Of a stretch of 29,491 nucleotides of DNA, positions 14,562 to 23,191 are shown piece after piece. This DNA comes from JBCDGZ01 sp038750655 (lineage in GTDB: Bacteria; Bacteroidota; Bacteroidia; Chitinophagales; Saprospiraceae). Position numbers and translations under genes: made by a program. Each line of letters begins with the position of its first letter. Positions within the stretch are counted from its first letter, which is position 1. A model generated the notes under the pieces. It had not been told where the DNA came from and made no database searches. It saw only the letters and a program-made list of their open reading frames with translations. The DNA is taken from contig JBCDGZ010000103.1 of NCBI GenBank assembly GCA_038750655.1, positions 1 to 29,491 of the forward strand, read 5' to 3'.

Positions 14562-14585
14562 AGTTGTACATTAGAGGATTCCTAA

Positions 14586-14613
14586 ACAATTTCCACTTTT
14601 GTTTGGAAATTGT
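14586..14613. promoter_or_regulatory. Candidate Lrp operator (inverted repeat)
   Basis: ACAATTTCC (14586-14594) and GGAAATTGT (14605-14613) are perfect inverted repeats with a 10-base AT-rich spacer. They lie in the divergent gap, 25 bases before the regulator's start. Confidence 0.5.
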
Positions 14614-14728
14614 GAAAAAATATGACCACTTTATGATAAACTTTGTCATTTTTCTAATTGTTGTAATGCTATTCGAATAGAATCGCTGGCTTGTTTTTTG
14701 AATACTAGCAATCAGGGTAAATAATTCG

Positions 14729-14736
14729 TACATTTG
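14729..14736 (+). promoter_or_regulatory. -7 promoter element of the S41 peptidase gene
   Basis: TACATTTG is a full match to TAnnTTTG. It ends 32 bases before the ATG at 14769, a normal leader length. A TTTG lies at 14697-14700, further than the usual -33 spacing. Confidence 0.55.
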
Positions 14737-14768
14737 TCCATCCAACAGTCCGAACACATCTAAAGCGC

Positions 14769-16457
14769 ATGGTGCACCAAAATGATCCCCAAAAGAGGCT
14801 GAATGTCTGGCTTCCCTTACTTTTCTCTGTTTTCTTAGTAGGAGGTATGCTAATAGGTATGCAGTTGCAGAAGGCCCCTGCGGTGTACGCTGAATTACAA
14901 CAAGACATCACATCGGTTAAGGCGGCGGAGTCTAACCGCCTGGAAGAACTGATTCGCTATATCGAAGCCCGCTACGTGGATGAGGTCGATCGGGAAGAGC
15001 TGATCGATAAGGCCATCCGCAACATCCTCGAAGAATTGGACCCGCATTCTAATTACATCGCCTCGGATCAACTTCGGGATGTGAATGAGCAGTTGGAGGG
15101 CAACTTTGAGGGGATCGGGATAGAGTTTATGATGCTGGATGATACGATTATGGTGGTTTCGCCGATTTCTGGTGGGCCGTCGGAGGCGGTGGGTATTATG
15201 GCGGGAGATAAGATTGTGGAGATTGAGGATTCTTTGGTGGCCGGAGGCCATATGGAAGCTCGTGAGATCATCGGTATGCTGAGAGGGAAGAAGGGGTCCA
15301 AGGTAAAGGTGGGCGTCCTGCGAGCCAATGAAAATAAGGTACTGCCCTTTGTCATTACCCGCGACGAAATTCCGCTCAACAGTGTGGACGTCGCCTACAT
15401 GGTGGACGAAGAAACGGGCTACATTAAGGTCAACCGTTTCAGCGCGACCACCTACCGCGAATTTATGGAGCAGTTGGAGCGACTCGTGGAAGACCACGAT
15501 ATGAAGGACCTGGTGATTGACGTTCGGCAAAATCCGGGCGGGTATCTCCAGGAAGCGACCAATATTTTAAGTCAATTGTTTAGGGATAAGGATAAATTGC
15601 TGGTCTACACCGAAGGGCGAAGTGTCCACCGCAGTGACTACGAATCTACCGGTAAACCCTTTTTCGACATTGGTAAAGTCTCTGTCCTCATCGATGAAGG
15701 CTCCGCCTCGGCGAGTGAAATTGTTGCCGCCGCTGTTCAGGATTGGGACCGAGGAACCATCGTTGGCCGTCGCTCCTTTGGCAAAGGGCTGGTGCAAGAG
15801 CAGTACGGCCTTAAAGACGGCTCAGCACTTCGACTGACCGTTGCCCGCTACTACACGCCCTCCGGGCGCCTCATCCAAAAGGCCTACGACAAAGACAACC
15901 CCGATCAATACGACGAAGACGTCTACCAACGGCTGGAATCAGGTGAGCTGATGAACGAAGATAATATCAAAGTTGCTGATACTACCAAATACTACACCGC
16001 TTCGGGCCGGACCGTCTATGGCGGCGGCGGCATCACCCCGGACTTGTTCATCCCCATCGATACTATCCTGCTCAACGACTACTACATCGGTCTGCGCCAG
16101 CACGTCCCACAATTCGTTTACCGCTACATCAATGATAATGTAAAGGTCTTGGAGCAGTCACTGTCTTCTTTCAAGCGCAATTTTGAGGTGAGCGATCAAC
16201 TCTTCCGAGAGTTTATCCGGTATTCAGAAGAGAAAGGCATGGAAGCTCAGCCCGAGGAATTCGCCACCTGTGAGCCCGCCATCAAACGCCTACTCAAAGC
16301 CCGCGTGGCCCGCCATCTCTTTGGTGATGAAGGCTTCTACAGTATTTGGAACGAAGAAGATGCCGCTGTTCAAGAAGCCCTAAAGTCTATGGAAGAACTC
16401 AATCCTATGACCGCTCAGTCTGGCCAGCAAAAGCAGGACAACAATCAGAACCAGTAG
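14769..16457 (+). CDS. S41-family C-terminal processing peptidase (CtpA-like)
   Basis: The product has 562 residues. A single N-terminal hydrophobic segment (about 12-31) acts as a membrane anchor or signal. The CTP N-terminal helices (RLEELIRYIEARYVDEV, ELDPHSNYI) precede a PDZ domain (about 105-195, GIGIEFMMLDDTIMVVSPISGGPSE). The peptidase core follows, with DVRQNPGG (251-258), the Ser motif DEGSASASEIVAA (catalytic Ser314) and RRSFGKGLVQ (catalytic Lys339). The Ser-Lys dyad is intact. The C-terminal tail (430-562) is helical and ends in Gln/Asn-rich residues. It probably cleaves C-termini of periplasmic or envelope proteins. It overlaps the next convergent gene by 13 bases. Confidence 0.95.
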   Translation: MVHQNDPQKRLNVWLPLLFSVFLVGGMLIGMQLQKAPAVYAELQQDITSVKAAESNRLEELIRYIEARYVDEVDREELIDKAIRNILEELDPHSNYIASDQLRDVNEQLEGNFEGIGIEFMMLDDTIMVVSPISGGPSEAVGIMAGDKIVEIEDSLVAGGHMEAREIIGMLRGKKGSKVKVGVLRANENKVLPFVITRDEIPLNSVDVAYMVDEETGYIKVNRFSATTYREFMEQLERLVEDHDMKDLVIDVRQNPGGYLQEATNILSQLFRDKDKLLVYTEGRSVHRSDYESTGKPFFDIGKVSVLIDEGSASASEIVAAAVQDWDRGTIVGRRSFGKGLVQEQYGLKDGSALRLTVARYYTPSGRLIQKAYDKDNPDQYDEDVYQRLESGELMNEDNIKVADTTKYYTASGRTVYGGGGITPDLFIPIDTILLNDYYIGLRQHVPQFVYRYINDNVKVLEQSLSSFKRNFEVSDQLFREFIRYSEEKGMEAQPEEFATCEPAIKRLLKARVARHLFGDEGFYSIWNEEDAAVQEALKSMEELNPMTAQSGQQKQDNNQNQ

Positions 16458-17281
16458 TTGAGAAAGAACAGGGCGCTTGGCCGGCTTACTTCTACTCCTC
16501 TTTGGCCCGTCTCCCATCGGTCTACCCGAATTTCACTAAACTCATTAATATCCGGGGCACTGTTGCCGAATTGCACCGTGATAATCTGGTTATTATCTCT
16601 ATTGGCGATAACTGTCCCTGTCCTATCCTGATAGTTGACCTGAAAAAGAATCTCACCGCCGATTTCAAAATGACTACTGAATTGATAAGTAAACCCCACC
16701 AAACTGCCCAAGCCCACTGAATACCCCGTAGGAATGCTCGCCTCTGTCGATGTTTGACTCACCCCTGTAATACGAATATCGTTGAGCTGATCCTCTTCTC
16801 TGCGGTTCATCAGAATGTTTTGGGTAAATTCTCCCTCGCGGAAAAAAGTCAGCGGCAGCTCGAAGCCATAGTGAATGCGCAGTAAACTGATATTACTGGC
16901 CCAGGTGATGCCTGGTATGATGCTCAGTTGCTGCTGCTCGAAGTTGGTTGTTGCCTCCGAGCTGACCTGAGTATCATTAATAATTGAACTGCGAAAGTCG
17001 TTCAATCCCTCCTGAGCGAGTGACGCATAGTTTAAGCGAAGTCGAATCAGGTTTAAGCCTTTCAATCGGTATTTCAACATGATCCCGGCTGCGTAAGATT
17101 TATGGTTCTTCCGCAGCGCATCGCCCGATGAGAGGTTGTCGATAATTTGATCGAGGTTGGGATCATCGGGAGGATGGGTAATGTATATAGAAAAGCCGAC
17201 TTTTGGAATGCGGACGGCCTGCTGTGCAAAAGCCGTGCTACCTAATAAAAAGAGAAGGGTGTAGAGTGAAAGGCGTTTCAT
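16445..17281 (-). CDS. Secreted beta-barrel-like protein, unknown function
   Basis: The ATG at 17281 (MKRLSLYTLLFLLGSTAFAQQ) gives 278 residues with a clear signal peptide cut at AFA|QQ. The frame is open to 17317 but that start precedes the basic signal start. The mature part alternates strand-like stretches (AAGIMLKYRLKGLNLIRLRL, HYGFELPLTFF, SVGLGSLVGFTYQFS, FEIGGEILFQVNYQ) and ends PSALFFLNYWF, a typical final barrel strand. This resembles the PorT/OmpW-like outer-membrane proteins of Bacteroidota. Specific identity is not recognised. It ends inside the 3' end of the convergent peptidase gene. Confidence 0.8.
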   Translation of the reverse strand: MKRLSLYTLLFLLGSTAFAQQAVRIPKVGFSIYITHPPDDPNLDQIIDNLSSGDALRKNHKSYAAGIMLKYRLKGLNLIRLRLNYASLAQEGLNDFRSSIINDTQVSSEATTNFEQQQLSIIPGITWASNISLLRIHYGFELPLTFFREGEFTQNILMNRREEDQLNDIRITGVSQTSTEASIPTGYSVGLGSLVGFTYQFSSHFEIGGEILFQVNYQDRTGTVIANRDNNQIITVQFGNSAPDINEFSEIRVDRWETGQRGVEVSRPSALFFLNYWF

Positions 17282-17339
17282 AAATATTATATTTTTCTGT
17301 TTGAAGGTAGAACGCAAGATCTGTACTTACGTTGCCTTT

Positions 17340-19058
17340 TTAGGCCAACAGCACCATGCTTTCGTAAGGTTCAAGCGAGATGGTCTTTTGGGCTTGTTGG
17401 AAATTAGCTGCCTGCTTATCCAAGTTGCAAGCCGCGATGTAGTGCTTATTTTGGTGGGAGAAATGAATCGCCCAACCGTTTTTTCCAAAAGTCTGAATAT
17501 GCTTTAGGGTTCGTTTCCGCCATTTAAAGATGCTCATCAATTCGCTCCATTGCTCGGCCTGATAAGCTGCAAGATAGTCGGAGGTAAATAGTAAATCGCC
17601 CAACAGGCAGTTGATCAGCAGGATGGTAAACTGCTGATGTTCGCTAAGTTGATTGTTCTGCCGGCGGAGGATAAAGACATCAGGGTCATTGATAAAAGCA
17701 CGGCCGTTGAGCTGCCGCCGCCCGATCACCGATTGCAGAGCACTGCTGGTCGATACGCGCTCCCGGTGGTTCAAGAAGCGCAGCCATCGCTGCTCCCATT
17801 CTAAGTGGATGTCGGTTCCAATTCGGCAGTAGTCCACCTGCCCAAAGGCCGAGCCTAGCGGAACGCCGCAGCCCAGGGTCAGCTTATCACCGATTCGTTC
17901 GCGGAGAAACTGCATCGCTTCGTGCATGATCTGCCCTCGGGTTTTATGAGGTCTCGGTAGAATGCAAACGGCGTACAAAAAGTCCAGTTTCAGCAGGTCG
18001 TAGCCCCATTTGTTAAGAAAGGTAAAGAGTACGCCTGTAAGGTATTCCTGCACGGCGGGGTTGTAGAAGTCCAGCGCATAGAACCAGCCTTTCCAGACCG
18101 GAATGTGCCCTACCTTAACAGGCTTTCCGTTGCGGTCTTTGAGTAGCCAGGATTTCTTTTCTTTAAAAATTTGGGAATGTTCACTGCAAACGAAGGGCGC
18201 AATCCAGATGCCCGCCTTATAGCCTGCCGCTTTAATCTTTTTGGCCACCGCTCCCATGCCATTGGGAAAGCTGGATTTGATCTTTAGCCAATCGCCCACT
18301 TCCTGTTGGTAGCCATCATCGATTTGTATAATGTCGGCGGGAACTTCCTTTTCTTCAAAAGCTGCCAGGTTGTTGAGAATAATCTCTTCGGAGATGTCGG
18401 TGTAGTAGTTGTACCAACTGGTCCAGCCTGTCATGGGGGCAGCCTTCGGCGGCGGGCAGCCCATCGCCTCAAAGTAACGGTCAAAGACCTCGGCTTCACT
18501 GCCGCTGCCGCTCCAGCAGTTGAGGAGAGGAAAGGAGTGAGAGAGTTGTAGACCTGCGCATTCTTTGCTCAGACAGAGCTGTCCGGCTTGAGTATCGTGG
18601 TGCAGAAGGGTGAAGCCAGTCTGTTCGCTGAGGGAGCCGATGAAGTCGAACTGTCGATCTCGGCGGATGTAGCTGTAGGTCCAGGAGTGCAGGTGGCCTC
18701 GGCCTCGGCGGATACCTGGGAGGTGCGTATCGCCGAAGTATTGGTAGCGCGAGCGGGTGAAGCCGCGGAGTGTCGGAATGCGCTCTTCGGAGCCGTACTC
18801 GCGGCTCTCCGACCAGGATTGAAAGCCATTGGCAAAGAGACGGTCTGTCGACTGGTAGGTATAAGGATAGTAAAGCTCAAGGCCCTGCAGAACGATGTCT
18901 TGCTTGGGGTGAATGGTCAGGCGGCATTGTTCGCCGCCTGCCACTTGTTCGATGGTAAAATCGACATAAAGCTCTTCGAAGGAACTCATCTTGCCGAGCG
19001 GCAGCTCGACCTCGCGATCGTTAAATCGGAGCAGGACTTTAGACAACTGCAAGGGCAT
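17340..19058 (-). CDS. Alpha-galactosidase, GH36 type
   Basis: The product has 572 residues with no signal peptide, so it is cytoplasmic. The N-terminal beta domain (1-200) is followed by a (beta/alpha)8 barrel containing MTGWTSWYNYYT (209-220), IIQIDDGYQQEVGDW (243-257), FPNGMGAV and AGIWIAPF (282-289). The nucleophile motif is DLLKLDF (Asp359), and the acid/base motif is CRIGTDIHLEW (Asp416). These are the GH36/GH-D clan signatures. It removes terminal alpha-galactose from raffinose-type or related oligosaccharides. A C-terminal beta domain ends in SLEPYESMVLLA. No sugar transporter or regulator is adjacent, so the substrate cannot be read from context. GH27-like or transglycosylase (raffinose synthase) activity is a minor alternative. 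Confidence 0.9.
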   Translation of the reverse strand: MPLQLSKVLLRFNDREVELPLGKMSSFEELYVDFTIEQVAGGEQCRLTIHPKQDIVLQGLELYYPYTYQSTDRLFANGFQSWSESREYGSEERIPTLRGFTRSRYQYFGDTHLPGIRRGRGHLHSWTYSYIRRDRQFDFIGSLSEQTGFTLLHHDTQAGQLCLSKECAGLQLSHSFPLLNCWSGSGSEAEVFDRYFEAMGCPPPKAAPMTGWTSWYNYYTDISEEIILNNLAAFEEKEVPADIIQIDDGYQQEVGDWLKIKSSFPNGMGAVAKKIKAAGYKAGIWIAPFVCSEHSQIFKEKKSWLLKDRNGKPVKVGHIPVWKGWFYALDFYNPAVQEYLTGVLFTFLNKWGYDLLKLDFLYAVCILPRPHKTRGQIMHEAMQFLRERIGDKLTLGCGVPLGSAFGQVDYCRIGTDIHLEWEQRWLRFLNHRERVSTSSALQSVIGRRQLNGRAFINDPDVFILRRQNNQLSEHQQFTILLINCLLGDLLFTSDYLAAYQAEQWSELMSIFKWRKRTLKHIQTFGKNGWAIHFSHQNKHYIAACNLDKQAANFQQAQKTISLEPYESMVLLA

Positions 19059-19101
19059 GGAAAAAGATTTCCAGGCAAGATAGTAAAATCCGCTTGTATG
19101 C

Positions 19102-20142
19102 CTATCTGAAAATGACCTTACGGCTCACCAAGCCTTGTTCGGTCGCCAAGGTCAGGACATAGAGGCCACTGCCGCCAACCTGACTGCGCAGCAGCTCGAA
19201 CTGCTGGCTGCCTTGATTGAGGCGACCGCTATAGAGCGTGTGTAGCAGTTGTCCATTGAGGTTATAGAGGCGCAGGTGGGCCTGTTCGCTACTGCTGATC
19301 AGCTCTAGTTGCACTTGTAGGCTTTCGTCGGCTACCGTTGGTAAGGTCTTGATTTGATTATTAAAATCACTCAGCTCATTGACATTGGCAGTATTCAAGT
19401 CCACCGTTGAGTTGGTATTGACAAAATTAAAGGTATTGTTTTCTTTCTTCCAGATGACTGCTGCGATCTGCATCTGCTCCGTGTTCCAGCTCGGGTCCAG
19501 TTGGAAGGTAACGGTTTCAGTAAATTCTTCCCCCATGCTGATGTCGCCATTTTTGAGTAAGGTGCCGAAGGCATCCGTAGTCATGGCTCCACGCAGGAGG
19601 TTTTTGTGCGAAGCATTAGCACCCTGACCCGTTTGTGAGGCGATCACCCCGTCTTCAATGATGTACAGCACCATGTAATACTCACCACTGGTAGTCTGGA
19701 AAAAGCGGGTTTTGGTATTGACCACCAACTCATTTCCATTTAAGCTAGCCGTCAGCCCAGTATTGGCGACGGGGGATTGCGCAGCGATGGCATCAACGGC
19801 GTTCCGAATCTGTTCGCGTTTAGCACTGCTGTTACCATTTGCATTTTGATCCTCATTACCGAGGTAGAAGGTAGGCTGTCCAATGGTGCCAAAATTATCA
19901 GACATGGCTGTTGATGTAGCATTCATCAAATTACCGCTGTAGTGTACGGCCATAATAACGGCATTATCGGAATTATCTTCGATCAATCCATCGAAGAGGT
20001 TCCAGCCCCAGGTACCACAGTTGATACACCAGCTGGCTGAGACCTTGCTGATCAGGGCTTGTTGTTTTTCGGGAACCTCTTGCGCCCAAAGACTGGAAAG
20101 GCTGAAACAAAGTAAAAGAAGTAATGGTAGATTTTTTTTCAT
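19102..20142 (-). CDS. Omp28-like thioredoxin-fold protein with T9SS sorting domain
   Basis: The product has 346 residues. A signal peptide (MKKNLPLLLLLCFSLSSLWA|QE) is followed by a thioredoxin-like domain with KVSASWCINCGTWGW (Cys39, Cys42), in the position of the CxxC active site. VHYSGNLMNA and IGQPTFYLGN follow, the latter with the cis-Pro-like proline. This matches the Omp28-related family found in Bacteroidota. The last 80 residues (LRLYNLNGQLLHTLYSG, ending GLVSRKVIFR) are a type A C-terminal sorting domain that directs secretion through the type IX system. The protein is therefore probably surface-displayed or released, with possible redox activity (inference). Confidence 0.9.
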   Translation of the reverse strand: MKKNLPLLLLLCFSLSSLWAQEVPEKQQALISKVSASWCINCGTWGWNLFDGLIEDNSDNAVIMAVHYSGNLMNATSTAMSDNFGTIGQPTFYLGNEDQNANGNSSAKREQIRNAVDAIAAQSPVANTGLTASLNGNELVVNTKTRFFQTTSGEYYMVLYIIEDGVIASQTGQGANASHKNLLRGAMTTDAFGTLLKNGDISMGEEFTETVTFQLDPSWNTEQMQIAAVIWKKENNTFNFVNTNSTVDLNTANVNELSDFNNQIKTLPTVADESLQVQLELISSSEQAHLRLYNLNGQLLHTLYSGRLNQGSQQFELLRSQVGGSGLYVLTLATEQGLVSRKVIFR

Positions 20143-20257
20143 GCTCAGTGTTGATTGTATTTAAGGAAAATGGTTTCTAAAAGTAATAAAAGGAAATTCT
20201 AGAGAATAAAACGGTTGAATTTGGAAACTGTTAGTCAAAAGTTAGAATAAAGTAAAT

Positions 20258-21805
20258 TCAAGCCCTTCGAGCCTGCTGACTCTGCACCTGCACCAAAATT
20301 TCCTCTACTGTACTTTCCAGTTCCTCGCCCATGCGCAGGTACTCGTTGGGGAACTCCTCCTTTCGCTCTTGCATGAGCGCGTAGTAGAGGGGTTTGAGTT
20401 GATCTGCTATGCTGCGACCTTGAGCATCCTGGGCATTAAAAAAGGCCAAGAGCGGTGGGTATTGCTGCTGGGCCATCAGTCCCATAATTTCGGGACACAG
20501 TTGGGGGAGGACTTGGGATAAAGCCGTATCGGAATCTGCCAGTTGCGGGAGGTATTGATTAAAATAATCTGCGCTAGCGGGAGCCGTACTGTCGGAGTCG
20601 GGGCCGACGGCAGGGCGGGAGCACCAGTAGTCCAGAAAGTTGACCAGCCGCTGCACTCGGCCGATGCTGCCATTGCGAGCCAGCCGTACGAGGTACCAGA
20701 TGTTGAAAAAGCGATCTTTGATGCGGTAGAGGTGATTTTTGGTGGTCGTATGGATTTTAAAGACAACCTCGCTTTTGACCAGTTGGTTGAGCTGGGCTGA
20801 GATGATCTTACTGCCCATGCGGGTCCGTTCGCTGATTTCTTTAACGCTGACGGCGTCCCAGCGATGAGCGATGGCTTCAACGATCTCCTGTTGCTGCGGA
20901 GGCAACTTGTCCATTCGGTTTTTGTAGAGCGGCGTGGAGCGATCTAGGAGGCATTCCAGCAGCTCGAAAGCGTCGGTGTTTTTTTCTTTTACCAATACCT
21001 CAAAGAGGATGACCATCTGTCGGATAACGCCACCCGTCAGCCGCCGCATGACCTCGATCCGTCCTCTTTGCTGTTGCAGCGTCGAAGTGAAATCTTTCAG
21101 TTGATAGCGCTCGCCGAGCTTGAGCAGCAGCTCTTCTGTTTGCTCGTGGTTGAGGCCCTTGAGGTATTCGATTTTGAAAAATTCGTAGAAAGGATGCTTG
21201 TAATCGTGGAAGGCCTCGATGGTACGCGAAGAGGCGGCGAAGATGCGCAGATCGGCCGAGGTTTGCAGAATTTTCCGCAGCCGATGAGCTTCGTCCTTGT
21301 TGAACTTACTCAGCATATCTCCGAAGTTGTCGATAAACAGGATGATCTTTTTCTGCTCTCGATGCAAACTGTCTGACAAAAGCTTGAAAGCCGCCCGCTC
21401 GAATTCATCATCCTCCGGAAACTGCTGCGACAGTTCCTTCATCACCTCCCCCAAATTGCGAAAGCACTCCTGCTTTTCACCCAGCAGCTCCGCTAGTCGC
21501 AACCACAGCTTGTAGAGCCGACGGATACCATATTCTTCCTCATTAAAAACAATCGGCACCAGCCAATCCCGCAGCGAAGGGTCATTTTCTACTGCGTAGC
21601 TGAGGCGCAGCAGCAGGGTCGTCTTTCCCGTTCCCTGATTGCCCTGAATGACATAATGTTGCTCGGGGTACTTCATCCCGACCGTACTGATCTCTTGATA
21701 AAGACGCTTAAAAATATCGAGGCGAACCACGAAGTTTTCTGTCAACTCGTCCTTTTCCAGGATCTGTGGGTTGTACAGATGCGCCAAATTCACTCTTCTT
21801 GCCAT
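20258..21805 (-). CDS. P-loop ATPase with C-terminal winged helix (COG1672-like), second of pair
   Basis: The ATG at 21805 (MARRVNLAHLYNPQ) gives 515 residues. The frame is open to 21883, but that extension is derived from the intergenic hairpin. Walker A is GNQGTGKTT (55-63), Walker B IILFIDNFG (154-162), and a sensor-like FAASSRT follows. The lid (about 215-290) includes LKLGERYQL and RRLTGGVIRQMVILF. A winged-helix region (about 320-375, SVKEISERTRMGSKIISAQL) and LYRIKDRFFNIWYLVRL follow, as in DUF234-type archaeal ATPases. The last 110 residues are a helical extension of unknown kind. It lies 81 bases downstream of a related ATPase on the same strand. No function is known for such pairs; a signalling or defence role is possible but unproven. 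Confidence 0.87.
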   Translation of the reverse strand: MARRVNLAHLYNPQILEKDELTENFVVRLDIFKRLYQEISTVGMKYPEQHYVIQGNQGTGKTTLLLRLSYAVENDPSLRDWLVPIVFNEEEYGIRRLYKLWLRLAELLGEKQECFRNLGEVMKELSQQFPEDDEFERAAFKLLSDSLHREQKKIILFIDNFGDMLSKFNKDEAHRLRKILQTSADLRIFAASSRTIEAFHDYKHPFYEFFKIEYLKGLNHEQTEELLLKLGERYQLKDFTSTLQQQRGRIEVMRRLTGGVIRQMVILFEVLVKEKNTDAFELLECLLDRSTPLYKNRMDKLPPQQQEIVEAIAHRWDAVSVKEISERTRMGSKIISAQLNQLVKSEVVFKIHTTTKNHLYRIKDRFFNIWYLVRLARNGSIGRVQRLVNFLDYWCSRPAVGPDSDSTAPASADYFNQYLPQLADSDTALSQVLPQLCPEIMGLMAQQQYPPLLAFFNAQDAQGRSIADQLKPLYYALMQERKEEFPNEYLRMGEELESTVEEILVQVQSQQARRA

Positions 21806-21833
21806 ATTCCCTTTTTTTACGAAAAAATTCTTC

Positions 21834-21871
21834 GACAACTTCTGTGTTTTAAAATATCCACAGGAGTTGTC
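21834..21871 (-). promoter_or_regulatory. Hairpin between the two ATPase genes
   Basis: GACAACTTCTGTG (21834-21846) and CACAGGAGTTGTC (21859-21871) pair over 13 positions with a single T-G mismatch and a 12-base AT loop. On the minus strand the hairpin is followed by GAAGAATTTTTTCG, then a second T-free run. The outer ends share the TTGTC core of the operator array upstream of the first ATPase gene. It could be an attenuator, a processing site or an operator. Confidence 0.6.
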
Positions 21872-21886
21872 AAAGAGGGACAAAAA

Positions 21887-23035
21887 TCAATCCTTACCAT
21901 ACTTTTTCCACCAATCCCGTAGAATCGGAGAGTTAAAGCGATAAGCATTTTGATTATTGTTGATATAACCATCCAAAATCAACATCTCCAGGATGCGTCT
22001 GGAATGGGGGTGTTCTTCGAAAGCATCCAGCGGTACCTCGGTTTTATTGGCAATTTCCAACAGGATTTTCTTCGCTACCTTGGCCTCTTCCGGCGGCAGC
22101 GATTTTTCCAGTCGGGTGTAATAATTGACAAAGTAGAGGTGGTTGCGGTGGGTGCTTGATTTTTCAATTGCTTGATCAATAAATTTCTGATCAATGGTTT
22201 TGCGTCGAGTTTCGTATTCATCGATGAGGACTTGTACGACCAGCTGGATGAAAAAAGGCATCAGCCATTGCAGCTTGGAGAGCAAATAGTCAATCGATCC
22301 ATCTTCGAATTTGACATTATACGCCTTCAACAACCGGGCCGTAAAGCGGCGGGCCTCCGCCGTCGACAGTGGCGGTATTTCCAGCACATTCAGATCGTTG
22401 AGCGCCGCAGTGGCATTGAGCTTGCTGGCGATACTTGCCAGGCCGATAGAGCCGGTATAGATGAATTGTATTCCCTGGTTGGCCTCCTGTCGCAGTGCGC
22501 GGTTGCAGTGCAAAAAGTGTACAGCCTGGTATTCCCCGTGCTTTTTGTGGATTTTTTCCAGCGTCACCGGGAATTCATCCAACATAATGACGATGGTAAA
22601 TTTGCGGGTATTCAGCTTTTTGAGCAAGTCTTGAAATTCATCCTTGTAAGTTGACGGTTCGCCCTGCTTGAGCTGTACCTCAAGGTCCCAGAGCTTAATT
22701 TTGGTGATTTTTTCGGTAAAAGCAGCAAAGAGCCCCTTGGAGCTTTCTACCAGCTGCGTCATTTTCTTGGCCGCCTCACTGTCCAGTAGTTCTTCCGAAA
22801 GTAGCCGAAAGAAGTCTTCGAGGTCATCAACATCTTCTGTGTTGATGTAAATAAAAGCGTAGCCCTCCTGCGGATTGTCTTCCAGGAAGCGCATGATAGA
22901 GGTCTTACCCGCTCGGCGTGGAGCAGACAAAAAGATATGGTTGCCCGCTTCTAGCCGGCGGTAGATTTTTTTGATTATTGCCGACCGTTTGAAGAAATCT
23001 GTTCCTCTAGGGGTCTGTCCAACAATGTTTCTCAT
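21887..23035 (-). CDS. P-loop ATPase (COG1672/archaeal-ATPase-like), first of pair
   Basis: The product has 382 residues. Walker A is SAPRRAGKTSI (37-47, Lys44), Walker B IVIMLDEFP (148-156, Asp153-Glu154), and the sensor-1 strand reads FIYTGSIGL (191-199). An all-helical lid (PPLSTAEARRF onward) and a C-terminal winged-helix-like region ending RRILEMLILDGYINN and YRFNSPILRDWWKKY follow, as in COG1672 proteins. No membrane segment or nuclease domain is present. The gene begins a two-gene unit, with a good -7 element and several palindromes upstream and a terminator beyond them. The pair differ in sequence but share architecture, so they may form a heteromeric complex (inference). Confidence 0.88.
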   Translation of the reverse strand: MRNIVGQTPRGTDFFKRSAIIKKIYRRLEAGNHIFLSAPRRAGKTSIMRFLEDNPQEGYAFIYINTEDVDDLEDFFRLLSEELLDSEAAKKMTQLVESSKGLFAAFTEKITKIKLWDLEVQLKQGEPSTYKDEFQDLLKKLNTRKFTIVIMLDEFPVTLEKIHKKHGEYQAVHFLHCNRALRQEANQGIQFIYTGSIGLASIASKLNATAALNDLNVLEIPPLSTAEARRFTARLLKAYNVKFEDGSIDYLLSKLQWLMPFFIQLVVQVLIDEYETRRKTIDQKFIDQAIEKSSTHRNHLYFVNYYTRLEKSLPPEEAKVAKKILLEIANKTEVPLDAFEEHPHSRRILEMLILDGYINNNQNAYRFNSPILRDWWKKYGKD

Positions 23036-23077
23036 CGAGGATATGTTTGGTTATAATTCTTACCTTGGATGTGTTCC

Positions 23078-23085
23078 CAAACTTA
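23078..23085 (-). promoter_or_regulatory. -7 promoter element of the ATPase operon
   Basis: The minus strand reads TAAGTTTG, matching TAnnTTTG exactly, 42 bases before the ATG at 23035. The expected -33 zone lies within the inverted repeats just upstream. Confidence 0.6.
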
Positions 23086-23190
23086 GATCATGAAAGTCTA
23101 AACATGATCTTAACAATAAAATTATTGTCAACTACAAAATTAAAGGAGAATGGGGGGATTGTCAAGTGTTGACAATAAATTTTTTGTCAA
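23086..23190. promoter_or_regulatory. Operator-like palindrome array upstream of ATPase pair
   Basis: Four inverted repeats are packed in 105 bases. GATCATG/CATGATC (23086-23109) is a perfect 7-base repeat with a 10-base spacer, directly upstream of the -7 element. A 22-base palindrome with arms TTAACAAT/ATTGTCAA spans 23110-23131. TTGTCAAGTGTTGACAA at 23159-23175 is perfect. A second 22-base palindrome with arms TTGACAAT/TTTGTCAA spans 23169-23190. The shared TTGTCAA half-site suggests repeated binding of one dimeric regulator. Confidence 0.65.
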
Positions 23191-23191
23191 A

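Noticed and set aside
14895..15530. 211-codon antisense frame inside the S41 peptidase gene
   Set aside because: It is antisense to the PDZ and peptidase core; His/Asn-rich content is typical of a shadow frame.
18588..19109. 173-codon plus-strand frame inside the alpha-galactosidase gene
   Set aside because: It overlaps the conserved N-terminal domain of the GH36 enzyme on the opposite strand and has no motif of its own.
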